A stretch of DNA of 64,000 nt from Harmothoe impar (lineage: Eukaryota > Annelida > Polychaeta > Phyllodocida > Polynoidae): the NCBI GenBank assembly GCA_947462335.1, contig OX381704.1, positions 26,931,955-26,995,954 on the forward strand, read 5' to 3'. The position numbers and the translations under genes are program-made. The notes below the pieces were generated by a model, which was given only the letters and a program-made list of their open reading frames with translations, was not told the DNA's origin and did not search any database. Each line of letters opens with the position of its first letter. Within the stretch, counting starts at the first letter, position 1. Shown in pieces: positions 30,041-64,000 of the stretch.

Positions 30041-33000
30041 ATGGCGGCCTCGGACGTTCAAGACGACTGGCAGTTTGATAAATTTGATGATGGCTCCCTT
30101 AGTGAGTATCAGACCATTAATTATTTCTACTGAAATCATAGGTTATATCTCTTTTATTGAGATGAGTGTTTGTTAACATGTATGAAGTGTACATAGTAAT
30201 GTCTGACACTCGTAAAGTGTGCTCTCTGATCGGTCTCTGAGCAGTTCCTACTCAGTCAGTCTCTCTCTCAGTGAGCCAGTTCCTAGTTAAGCTGAAAAGT
30301 GAGATTCCTAGGAGGGAAGGGGGGGGGGGGGGGTGCCATTTAAATTCTTCCAAAAAAAGAGAAACATTTTCCCACCTCCTTTTACTTCAAGTTTACCATA
30401 AGGGCCGAGTCATCTGTTGCCTGCTGGGGGGGGGGGGGGGGGGGTCAAAATGAAAAACAGGCCCTGAGTGGGGTGGGTGGGGGGGGGGGGGGGCGGAAAA
30501 GTGTCCATGCTGGGGGGGGGGGGGAGGGGGTCAAAAACGGCCCATTTAAATAGCTACGTGCGAACATAATTTGAGTTGCCACTCCTACGTCGTTTGCGAA
30601 GATACACTCCCAGGTAGGGGTAACTGGTACCGGTACTTTCAGAAGCAAGGACAGATCGCATGCAGACATTTCGGAAGCAGACATTTCAGAAGCAAAGAAA
30701 AAGACCTTTCGGATACAGTGCATTTCGGAAGCAGACAGTTACTATTCAATATTGTACCATAGTTATGATTATGGGTAGGCCTACTTTAACCAGCAAAGGA
30801 AAGAAGGAAAAGAAAGAAAAGGAAAAGAAAAGAAAGAGAAAGGGATTCGGGGGCACAGCCCCCGACTCTTAAATAAAGATCCTCTGTATCATTTACTTTA
30901 AATCTTATACCGTAACTTGCGTAGATCTCAGATCGCTAGTGCGGCTTATAAGGCGGTGATCCACTGCCGCAAATTTGCTACGTTTTTGCTGCGAGTGACA
31001 CCCGCGCGAGTACACACGGAGAAAACGTTCCAGCAGTGGATCACCTGCTGCGAGTCTCCGCAACAACGTCGTCGCGAGGGGCATGCCCCTGCGAGTAAAT
31101 TCACAGAAATCTAAAAGTTTTGATTTTTACGAGTGTACTCGCAAGGGTTTCTCGCACGACAACATTTGTAACAAACTCGCGGCAGTGGATCACTGGCTAT
31201 AGAATCGGGCCAAAGTCGGGGTGCGGCCAATACGCGAGTTTTTCCTAATTTGTATTTCAAAAAAGACCTACAAATGCCCTAGAGCAGTAAAGTAATAGGC
31301 AGGGGGGTGTCCGGGGGGGGGGGGGGGGAGGAGGGGCAGGAGGGTGTGGTAAGAACTTCTGAAGGGGTGGGGGTAGAAAGCTGTCACTACACAATGTATT
31401 CATGGAGGCCCCACGGGCCACAGGGAGGCGGTACGGGCCTAGACTGGAGACCGCCCCTGTACTCTGCTACCGTTACTCTCCCACTCCATATGGGACCGCC
31501 TGAAAGCTAGCCATATCGGCCATCAGCCGTGCTATCCCGTGCTGTCCGCTCCAGTGCACATGACCCCTGACCATGTGGGATAGTGTATTGTAGGCCTTGT
31601 GTATTGTATACAGGTCGTGTGTATTGTAGGCTGAGTGTATTGTAGCCTAAGTGTATTGGCTGCGGCCTTGACCGGCGGGGTGAAACGGATGCAGAGACTC
31701 CCAGCGTAGTACGGGCTGCCAGGAGGCCGCACAGGGCTCTGTCAGACCTCACCTGGCACTCATACACTAAGGCCAAAGTTGGGGGTGCGGCTTATACGCG
31801 AGTTTGTCCCAGGCACTATTCAGGAGGTCTCTGCGGCTTATAGGATCGCCTCAAAGTCGGGGTGCGGCTTATACGCGAGTTAGGCTTATACGCAAGGTTT
31901 TACGGTATATCTAAATTAGTTTTACAAAGTTTACAAGTTTTGTCTAGATTTACAAACCTTTTCACCCTCCTCCCCCAACCCAAATCGTTTGCACCCCAAG
32001 TATCTCTGTCTTAGGCCTACAGTGTTCATCCGAAATGTCTTGCTTCCGAAATGTCTCATAGGTTGCTTCTGAAATGTCTGCAACCGATCTGTTCTTGATT
32101 CCAAAGTGTCCAGTATTCCAGGTAGGATAGATATGTATTTTATAAAGATATGTGTTTTAAAGGAAATCTATGGCAAAAGTGAGTCAGTGTCATCCCATTT
32201 TAAAGCTTTTTTTTTTTTTTTTTAGCTTTATACAAACTAGGTGCATCTTCTCCCCAGGCCCAGCCCCCCCCCCCCCCATCAAGTGCTATCATATAGGCCT
32301 ACTGAATAGGAATGAATGGATTCCATGAACCGAGCCGCCCTCACAAATAGTAACTGTCTTTATCCAAATGTTTACGAATGGTAATTACTGCTGCATGTAT
32401 TTCAGAAATTGTGGGACAGGTTCAGCTGCGCAAATATGGTCGTTTCTTAGATGACTATGCAAGTCAACTGAAGGACATGGAAGATGCTTTGGAGGAGAGT
32501 GTTGGTGATGCATGGGATGTCACTTTAGATCCCATTTCCCTCCAGGTAATCGTAGTGATGCTTACCGTATATATACCGGTATACGATTTAAACAATAATA
32601 TATACATATATCATATATAGAAAGAACTTATTCATGAAACATTATGATCTGTCAGCACAAAATGAATACATATTGATAAATTCTTTGCATATTATTTAAC
32701 AAATTCAAATTTAAAATGCCTTTTTTCTTCTTCCTAAACCTGCTTTTAATAGACCTTCTCATTGAATACTTCATTGTAGTTCCTCCCGTACGAGCAGACC
32801 ACTTTGCTCCAACTGATCAGGACGGATAACAAAGTGTTAAACAAAGTGGTGGCTGTCCTGTCTGCATTATGCACTGAAATGAGCGCACTTCAACATGAGG
32901 CGAAAACCAAATATTACCATGCCCTCATGTTATATGGGGAAACAGGTGAGTATTATGAATGGAATGATATACTTTTGTTTGTGTGTAGTCATTATAGTTA

Positions 33001-34837
33001 ACCACAGGGGACGCAATCTTGTTGACCTCAGGAATTATGATGGTTGCTATGACAGTTGTTTTTTTTTTTTACAAATACTTACGAGTAACGATAACCCAAA
33101 TTAACCGCCAATTTAAATACGTATCATAACCCCCATGCGGGTTTTAGGGATAAAGTAGTGCACATATTATACAAGGGTTTTTAAAAGTTAACTACATTAC
33201 TAAAGTGGCCATTTTCAGAACCCCAGTGCGGGTTACAGCGCTCTCCCAAATTGTGTGCGGGTTATACGTGAGATGTGGCTTAAACGCAGTGCTTAAGAGC
33301 CCTTGGGGCTGTGTTATTGGTTAGACTACCTTGGTAGTCGTAACCATTAAACTGTATAGACATAGCGAGGCATACAAACCATCCTCCGCTTTTATCAATT
33401 TGCATAGACTTGCATAGGTCTTATATGATTATAGTTTATTTTTTGATTTATTTTATTGTATGTATTGAATTGCCCATTGGATTTCAAATATAAGAATAGC
33501 ATACCGGTAATTTAGGTGTACTATCAGGCACATCTACCCTAGCTGAATCTCCATGTCCATGTATTGTTTGACAAAGGTGTGATCTAGTTTTCACAAGGCT
33601 TTCTGAATGTACCAACCATTTGCTGTCCTTAAATAGGGATTAAGAACGTGCGATCTCTGTTGAATGACCCCCCCCCCCCCAATCACAATTGCTACCAATC
33701 AAGGATGTGACCACCTACCCTTATTGACCTTGAAGCCGTAACATATCTCTATATTAGGCACATAGACATGTTGTCTGCTTTTTCTTTATACAAATTTACC
33801 AGAGTCGTATTGCAATTTAGTATACACCCAGTGACACCTTGCAGCAGCAAACATGTGGATTAGGATCTCGCACATAAGCATCTTCACATTTTATTGCCAT
33901 TTCTTGAATATTGTAGGTAGTCTAATTCGAGCAGTGCTCGACCTCCATCGGTATATTGAATCCATCTCATTAACTAGGCAAATAAATAATAATTTGAATG
34001 AGTTAACTCACACTAATATAATAAATATGATTTGAAATTCACCACACCATTGTACTTTCCCCTCTTTGATAGAGCCTGAGAAGGAAGGAGTGGAGGGTGA
34101 GGCACAGCTGATGATTGGTCGTCTTATGCCTCTACTTCAAGAGATGTCATGCTTTGTATCCCGTTCCTATGAAGTTGTTAAAGCAACGATGCAACAGTTG
34201 TCATGCCTGTATACCTCTGGGAAGTAAGTGTTTTTATCTATTCTGCAAGTTATATCTATCAAAAGGCGGAACATAATACTATTACTATGCACTGAGATAT
34301 ACTATAATAGACCCTATAAAATGAATTTAAAAAAATTAAAAAAATAGATAAATAATTTAGAAAAATTAAAGCAAACAACTTGTGTGTTTTCCAGGGGAGG
34401 AATACCTCGTGTAATGGACGTCAGTGATGTACACTTCCAGGTAAGACTATTATAAACGTTGGAAATGACACTTAACAGTAAGACAATGGCCTCCACAATG
34501 TCGAAATATGCAGGTAAAAAAAGTTAAATCACTAGTCTGATTAGAGCTATATTGAATTTTAAATCACGAGTAATCGAGGGAAATAATTTGGGAATATTTA
34601 CCCAGCCATTACAATGAATGAAATGAATGAAAACCAAACTTTGGGATTTTCTCACGCTTTCTGAATTCACCTAATGACATATATATCATCATCAGGATTT
34701 AACACCTTATGCGGTTTCACTTTTATTCTTCAGAGCATATTCGAACACTTAGGAGATCTGCTGACTGTGATGATAACGTTGGATGATATCGTTGAAAACC
34801 ATGCCTGCCTAAAGGATCACTGGACCCTTTATAAAAG
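30041..34837 (+). CDS. WASHC4: WASHC4 exons 1-6 (haplotype B, 5' part)
   Basis: Exons 30041-30101, 32406-32545, 32780-32945, 34073-34223, 34395-34440 and 34734-34837. They encode residues 1-222: the acidic start, then [30 protein letters not shown], the [10 protein letters not shown] helix, [17 protein letters not shown] and [18 protein letters not shown]. Introns are bounded by GT/AG. The contig ends at 35560, before exon 7. The five exons 2-6 are repeated at 37663-42920 with no coding change that I can see. Splicing exon 6 here to exon 2 there would break the frame (phase 2 into phase 1), so this is not a tandem exon duplication that could be used. I treat it as the other allele. Confidence 0.92.
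30598..32130. mobile_element. GACATTTCGGAAGCA inverted-repeat unit in intron 1
   Basis: Left part (about 30640-30735) and right part (about 32020-32110) are inverted relatives, each with ACATTTC(G/A)GAAGCA repeated three times and with ACAGATCG nearby. The TACCGTAA element at 30908-31907 lies between them. Only the right part is visible in haplotype A (about 37280-37375). The exact limits are unclear. Confidence 0.45.
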
Positions 34838-34881
34838 GTGATTACCGGATGTTTCATAGGTTTAAATAGTGTACTGGTAAT
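30843..34881. repeat. Haplotype B block matching 36099-42964
   Basis: WASHC4 intron 1 to intron 6. Haplotype A differs by three clean insertions (37918-38258, 38937-39312 and about 39554-41650). The match stops at 34881, where a dispersed repeat begins here. Confidence 0.88.
30908..31907. mobile_element. 1-kb TACCGTAA element, haplotype B
   Basis: Starts TACCGTAACTTGCGTA and ends TACGCAAGGTTTTACGGTA. The motif GTGCGGCTTATACGCGAGTT is iterated near the ends, and a CTCGC/GCGAG-rich part lies near the left end. It also holds a short tandem of TGTATTGTAGGC-like units (about 31580-31650). No transposase. Allele at 36165-37166. Confidence 0.7.
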
Positions 34882-35452
34882 TACTGGACATCGATTCTCT
34901 GTCTCTTTGTAGCTCTATAGTGATCGATGCCCAGTTTTATACTTCAGACCAGTGGCTCATTTTGACTGTTTTTTGCCTCACAGATTGCTCCTAGTGCAAA
35001 ATCCTGACTAGGTGTCAATATATTCTCTATGCCAATGTGTAATATGAGGGTAGAAAACACTGGAACCTCAGTTAGAAAAATTCCTACTGAACAGTTTTTG
35101 AGAAAATTAGGGTTTTGTTGCTGTTTTTTTATGTTTTTAGTACATTTCCTACATAAACCGTGAACGTCAGCATTTCTCACTTTTCAGGTATTTATAATTC
35201 GAATTTGACTTTTTATTATTCGCAGTAGGATTTCTAAGTATCAGGCCATTCAAGAAAAGTTGTTATTTGGGGAAAATGTAAACTATTTCATGATGATTTT
35301 CGTTGCACAAATTTAGGGTTGTATTATAAAAACTGCATTGTCATCCAATCAAAGTGTTTATGCACTGTTGATGGGGTCACCCCCTCCCACCCTCTTCACC
35401 ATGCAGGAGGCCTATACATCACGGCCCATTGAGCAAGCAGCCAGCCGTGAGG
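34882..35452. mobile_element. Dispersed repeat, inverted copy
   Basis: Reverse complement of 17690-18266. Starts TACTGGACATCGATTCTCTG right where haplotype B diverges from haplotype A, so its left edge is an insertion point. Confidence 0.65.
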
Positions 35453-35490
35453 GGTGTATATATAATAAGGGTCATTAAATTAATCTTTAT

Positions 35491-35560
35491 CTTAAAGTTG
35501 CATACTCACCAAGCGTATCCCACTCCCAATTCTAGTACTGTTCTAGTCTACTATGTGGTT
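35491..35560. mobile_element. MITE left end at contig edge
   Basis: TTAAAGTTGCATACTCACC followed by AAGCGTATCCCACTC, closely matching the left end of the element at 54153-55695, then a piece that matches its right end (CTACTATGTGGTT near 55655) before the N run. A short uninterrupted MITE whose end is hidden by the gap. Confidence 0.55.
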
Positions 35561-35760
35561 NNNNNNNNNNNNNNNNNNNNNNNNNNNNNNNNNNNNNNNN
35601 NNNNNNNNNNNNNNNNNNNNNNNNNNNNNNNNNNNNNNNNNNNNNNNNNNNNNNNNNNNNNNNNNNNNNNNNNNNNNNNNNNNNNNNNNNNNNNNNNNNN
35701 NNNNNNNNNNNNNNNNNNNNNNNNNNNNNNNNNNNNNNNNNNNNNNNNNNNNNNNNNNNN
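35561..35760. other. Assembly gap, 200 N
   Basis: Exactly 200 N. Left flank is haplotype B WASHC4 intron 6; right flank is the right part of the haplotype A transposon in intron 1. Confidence 0.95.
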
Positions 35761-36098
35761 TCAATGTATTTCCACCTATTCACTATCAACAAGACATTCC
35801 TAATACATAAATAGATATGTAATTTTGGCTTTGTTTGATGTCAACTCTACTCCTTTTGGACACTCCTCCCACCACTTCTCCCTGCTGCTGAAATCAAAAT
35901 GTGTGACATACACTAACATTGGCATGTTTGCAGCAGTATAAGTTTGCTGGACATGTAGAGTTCCTTTTGGGGAACAGGATTCACCATTTTGAGGGACTGA
36001 CAATGAGTACATTGATGAGAACAGCACCCTGTTTATCCCCACTATAGGATCCCAATGTAGCTGCAGTCTGGCGCAGTAGCGCCAGATGTGTCGGACTA
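35761..36098. mobile_element. Right fragment of split transposon (haplotype A)
   Basis: Ends GTGTCGGACTA, complementary to the left end TAGTTCGACAC at 15201, and is followed by GGATTCGG (36099-36106), the 8-bp target duplication. A small perfect hairpin (TCTGGCGC...GCGCCAGA) lies at about 36067-36086. An open frame on the minus strand (35800-36042) may be part of the element's coding region but matches no transposase I recognise. Confidence 0.75.
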
Positions 36099-36164
36099 GG
36101 ATTCGGGGGCACAGCCCCCCGACTCTTAAATAAAGATCCTCTGTATCATTTACTTTAAATCTTA

Positions 36165-37166
36165 TACCGTAAAACCTTGCGTAGATCTCAGATCGCTAGT
36201 GCGGCTTATAAGGCGGTGATCCACTGCCGCAAATTTGCTACGTTTTTGCTGCGAGTGACACTCGCGCGAGTAGGCTAGACACCGAGAAAACGTTCCAGCA
36301 GTGGATCACCTGCAGCGAGTCTCCGCAACAACGTCGTCGCGAGGGGCATGCCCCTGCGAGTAAATTCGCAGAAATCTAAAAGTTTTGATTTTCACGAGTG
36401 TACTCGCAAGGGTTTCTCGCACGACAACATTTGTAACAAACTCGCGGCAGTGGATCACCGGCTATAGAATCGGGCCAAAGTCGGGGTGCGGCCAATACGC
36501 GAGTTTTTCCTAATTTGTATTTCAAAAAAGACCTACATACGCCCTAGAGCAGTGAAGTAATAGGCAGGGGGGTGTCCCGGGGGGGGGGGGGGAGGAGGGG
36601 CAGGAGGGTGTGGTAAGAACTTCTGAAGGGGTGGGGGTAGAAAGCTGTCACTACACAATGTATTCATGGAGGCCCCACGGGCCGCAGGGAGGCGGTACGG
36701 GCCTAGACTGGAGACCGCCCCTGACTCCGCTACCCTTACTCTCCCACTCCATATGGGACCACCTGAAAGCTAGCCCTATCGGCCATCAGCCGTGCTATCC
36801 CGTGCTGTCCGCTCCAGTGCACATGACCCCTGACCATGTGGGATAGTGTATTGTAGGCCTTGTGTATTGTAGGTCGTGTGTATTGTAGGCTGAGTGTATT
36901 GTAGCCTAAGTGTATTGGCTGCGGCCTTGACCGGCGGGGTGAAACGGATGCAGAGACTCCCAGCGTAGTACGGGCTGCCAGGAGGCCGCACAGGGCTCTG
37001 TCAGACCTCACCTGGCACTCATACACTAAGGCCAAAGTTGGGGGTGCGGCTTATACGCGAGTTTGTCCCAGGCACTATTCAGGAGGTCTCTGCGGCTTAT
37101 AGGATCGCCTCAAAGTCGGGGTGCGGCTTATACGCGAGTTAGGCTTATACGCAAGGTTTTACGGTA
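36165..37166. mobile_element. 1-kb TACCGTAA element, haplotype A
   Basis: Allele of 30908-31907; here both ends read TACCGTAAAACCTTGCGTA and its complement, a better match than in haplotype B. Confidence 0.7.
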
Positions 37167-37662
37167 TATCTAAATTAGTTTTACAAAGTTTACAAGTTTT
37201 GTCTAGATTTACAAACCTTTTCAACCTCCTCCCACAACCCAAATCGTTTGCACCCCAAGTATCTCTGTCTTAGGCCTACAGTGTTCATCCGAAATGTCTT
37301 GCTTCCGAAATGTCTCATAGGTTGCTTCTGAAATGTCTGCAACCGATCTGTTCTTGATTCCAAAGTGTCCAGTATTCCAGGTAGGATAGATATGTATTTT
37401 ATAAAGATATGTGTTTTAAAGGAAATCGATGGCAAAAGTGAGTCAGTGTCATCCCATTTTACAGCTCTTTTTTTTTTTTGCTTTATACAAACTAGGTGCA
37501 TCTTCTCCCCAGGCCCAGCCCCCCCCCCCCCCCCATCAAGTGCTATCATATAGGCCTACTGAATAGGAATGAATGGATTCCATGAACCGAGCCACCCTCA
37601 CAAATAGTAACTGTCTTTATCCAAATGTTTACGAATGGTAATTACTGCTGCATGTATTTCAG

Positions 37663-61775
<24,113 letters not shown>

Positions 61776-62348
61776 CTTGTCTACACACGCACACATCGCA
61801 ACTGGGCTGCTTGAAGGCCTTGGTTTCAAATCGAGATGATATAATTCTACTTGGTTAATCACAGCATTCCCTTTCACTGTATAATATGAAACAATTTATA
61901 TATTTAGCTCAAACCTATAAATCGTTTGGTTTCTGTTATTATAAAGTACATTACATTCCTATCTCTTTTAGCCATACCTCGCTGGTGTCTTATGTACTAT
62001 AGAATGATGTTCTGATTTGAGATTATCATATATCTGTATATACAGGGGTATCTCCCATTTAGTATACCAAACTAGACTGGTCCATTGTCTATCGAACAAC
62101 CGCAATATGGTGCTATTCGGGGTGCTTGCCTTTGGTAACTCGAACTATGTTTAAAATGTGTGTTGATTGTTATTGTGTATCACGATAATCTTTTAAAAGA
62201 TTTGTTACAGCAAAGGTCATACGATTCTAATAATCGAATAAGTGCCGTATACCATTATACTTGATACATAAATGAACTACATGTATGTATATTTGAATGG
62301 ATTTCCTGCACAGGTATCAGTATATCTAACTCAACATGTAAAAGTACG

Positions 62349-62354
62349 AATAAA
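62349..62354 (+). promoter_or_regulatory. WASHC4 poly(A) signal
   Basis: AATAAA 574 bp after the WASHC4 stop codon; the 3' UTR would then be about 0.6 kb. Confidence 0.45.
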
Positions 62355-63097
62355 AAATGTTTAACAAACAAGAATCAAGTGTCGTCCAAATACATGTCTG
62401 ATAGTCCGAGGCCAAATCCCACTCGATCCTCTCGTTCAATCCCCGATCAGCGATGGAACGGTAGGGATATTTTTCACCCGCCCTCTGTTTACACTGATAC
62501 AGTCAGTCTCGTGAGATCTTGGTTCTGCTCTCGCAATATACCCTGTTCCTGGCAAGCTATGGTGTATGGATGTCTATTACCAAGCTATATAACTCGCGAA
62601 ATCGTGCAGAGAACCTAACATGGAACGACCAGGATTACAGCTATACACCCCGCCTCAGTCACCCACTGTTCAGCAGACCGATTCAAACTTAGGGGAGGCC
62701 TGGGAGAGCTTAAATTTGGGAAATGAAGGGCGAATATAGGGCATACTAGTATACAAAAGATATAGGGCATAGTTGTAGTTGATAAATGCATAAAGCTCAG
62801 TATAAGATTTGGCGAATAGCTCAAAGTGCTTGGTGTGCCATGCAGTTTCAGTAGCGAGGGCAAAGGGGGTTTCTGACCATTTTGACAGGTTTGACCTCTT
62901 TTTGGGGGTTTACTAAAAGGGGTGGGGTACATAACCATTTAGTAATTTTCTGTAGTTGCATCATTCTAGCCTTTCCCGTCAATATTCCGACTGAAGTGAA
63001 GGGACATTTGGGGTTCTAAAGAAGCCAGGTACATATTGGGTTTCTCACTCTTAACTTATATATAGAACGAACGACAACAAATTGTACCATTCACACT
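62355..63097. other. Intergenic between WASHC4 and the next gene
   Basis: No gene recognised. Positions 62480-62560 (TCTCGTGAGATCTTGGTTCTG) resemble 17170-17225 in the DUS4L intron, so a dispersed repeat of unknown type is present. Confidence 0.45.
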
Positions 63098-63103
63098 TTT
63101 ATT
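63098..63103 (-). promoter_or_regulatory. Candidate poly(A) signal for minus-strand gene
   Basis: AATAAA on the minus strand, about 535 bp beyond the stop codon at 63637. Confidence 0.35.
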
Positions 63104-63636
63104 AATTACCATATATGGTCCTCACATACATCAAATTCTGTACGGAATGTACACTTGGTTCCTCGGCCATCATCGTGCGGCCAGCCAATAATTAAACCAT
63201 ACAGGGGACAGCGCTACACGACATCTGATTCATACATTCATGCGGCTGCAGCAAAGGCAGCACAATGAGCTATTAACATGATGATACTGCATGGTGATCA
63301 CGGATTCCTATAAGTTTATAAATCATGGACAATGCTAGCGGTATGAGCTAACAATGAATAGCTCCTCAAAGTCGAGACGACCGTGTCCTGATTAAGTATA
63401 TCTGTAAGATTTTATAGCGTCTTCTCTGTCATGATTCACTAGTTATTTTCAGACAACGACAAAAGGGAAACAAAAAATACAGCTGTGACAGGCTTACACT
63501 AAAAATATAATAGGTTGAACCTCTATCGATTTTAAGACAAAACTTGACCTACACAATTGTTATTGTGAAAACATCTTGATTGTTTAAGTTTTCTTTTTAC
63601 ACTGTTATACACTTTTACTTGTGTGGTATCAATGTT

Positions 63637-63819
63637 TTACAATGTATTGAGAAGAGATTCCATTTTGACGATGATCTCTTCGCGCTTATTCTTGACAGTG
63701 GCTTCATAGTCCACATACTGCTGCTTGGCGAGGCGACCTGCCATGAGCTTCTCGGCATACTGGATTGCCATGGTGATCTGCTCACGCACCTGGGTGTCGT
63801 AACGCTGCAGTTCTTGTAC
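63637..63819 (-). CDS. Last exon of an unidentified gene (coiled-coil C-terminus)
   Basis: 183 bp on the minus strand with a clear acceptor (CCCACAG) and a TAA stop. It encodes 60 residues with no internal stop and well-mixed composition: VQELQRYDTQVREQ, then ITMAIQYAEKLMAGRL, then KREEIIVKMESLLNTL. The charge and heptad pattern suggests one continuous amphipathic helix or coiled coil. I do not recognise the family. Upstream exons are beyond position 64000. The gene is convergent with WASHC4. The plus-strand frame over the same bases is its shadow. Confidence 0.65.
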   Translation of the reverse strand, partial: VQELQRYDTQVREQITMAIQYAEKLMAGRLAKQQYVDYEATVKNKREEIIVKMESLLNTL

Positions 63820-64000
63820 CTGTGGGCAAAGGAAATATACAATATAGTTTTACAATCATTTACAAAAAAACGCATAGCTTTCACTTGAATGTCCACATAT
63901 ATCAATTCTCCTGACATTACGAGCTATGTTTAGATCAGCCCCTACAATAATCATTTTCTTGAGATCAGTTACCTAAACTCATTCAAATCCTAATACTCGA

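Larger units (their letters stand above)
20777..30850. repeat. Haplotype B block matching 1-15200
   Basis: Second copy of the LSM3 intron 1 / NHL / WASHC4 exon 1 region. Segments found only here: about 25398-25577 inside a foldback element, 27826-29382 replacing the tandem arrays, and about 30580-30768 in WASHC4 intron 1. Confidence 0.9.
15482..35560. other. Haplotype B contig inserted in haplotype A
   Basis: Continuous sequence between the two 200-N gaps. It carries DUS4L (3' part), LSM3, the NHL gene and WASHC4 exons 1-6 in natural order. Its 20777-34881 part repeats sequence found in the flanking haplotype A pieces. I infer an alternative-haplotype contig placed by scaffolding, not a genomic tandem duplication. 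Confidence 0.8.

Noticed and set aside
1..30850. Genuine tandem gene duplication of the LSM3-NHL-WASHC4 block
   Set aside because: Both junctions are N gaps, the shared breakpoint is a transposon with an empty allele, and removal of one contig restores a complete gene. Not fully excluded without read depth.
33917..34035. Possible extra WASHC4 exon ([16 protein letters not shown]) after a TTGTAG acceptor
   Set aside because: The allelic copy (about 42002) differs by an indel that introduces an in-frame stop, no good donor follows, and exon 3 joins exon 4 in frame without it.

Overview
This is a eukaryotic, metazoan genomic window. Genes are broken into many short exons with GT/AG introns, the proteins closely resemble vertebrate orthologues, and most of the sequence is intron or intergenic DNA packed with small inverted-repeat mobile elements, minisatellites and runs of ten or more G or C. 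Highly heterozygous marine invertebrates (amphioxus, hemichordate, echinoderm or mollusc) fit best. I cannot fix the species from the sequence and would only tentatively favour an invertebrate deuterostome.

Underlying gene order, left to right: DUS4L (+; tRNA dihydrouridine synthase 4-like), LSM3 (-; Sm-like protein of the U6 snRNP and decapping rings), an intronless NHL beta-propeller gene (+) lying inside LSM3 intron 1, WASHC4 (+; SWIP/KIAA1033 subunit of the endosomal WASH complex, 32 exons), and the last exon of an unidentified gene (-). LSM3 and WASHC4 are head to head, about 248 bp apart between start codons, so they probably share a bidirectional promoter.

The window is not a simple chromosome segment. 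Positions 1-15200 match 20777-30850 (same order and orientation), and 30843-34881 match 36099-42964. The coding copies differ by about 1 percent, almost all synonymous, while the non-coding parts differ by many large insertions. Both junctions are runs of exactly 200 N (15282-15481 and 35561-35760). The simplest reading is that 15482-35560 is the contig of the second haplotype (B), inserted by the assembler into haplotype A (1-15281 plus 35761-64000). The insertion point is inside a transposon in haplotype A, in WASHC4 intron 1. The two halves of that transposon flank the gaps, share an inverted terminus, and carry an 8-bp target duplication (GGATTCGG). Haplotype B has this site once, uninterrupted (30843-30850).

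Region by region. 1-15200: haplotype A LSM3 exon 2, NHL gene, a polymorphic block of tandem repeats and foldback elements (9.2-13.9 kb), LSM3 exon 1 and WASHC4 exon 1. 15482-19440: 3' two thirds of DUS4L. 19998-29791: complete LSM3 with the nested NHL gene (haplotype B). 30041-34837: WASHC4 exons 1-6 (B). 36099-61775: WASHC4 exons 2-32 (A). 63637-63819: last exon of an unknown minus-strand gene.

No bacterial-type operon, CRISPR array, tRNA or rRNA gene was found. The most notable unlisted structure is a set of non-autonomous elements that share one design, terminal inverted repeats plus a short motif iterated many times inside (12839-13864, 28109-29180, 30908-31907 and others).
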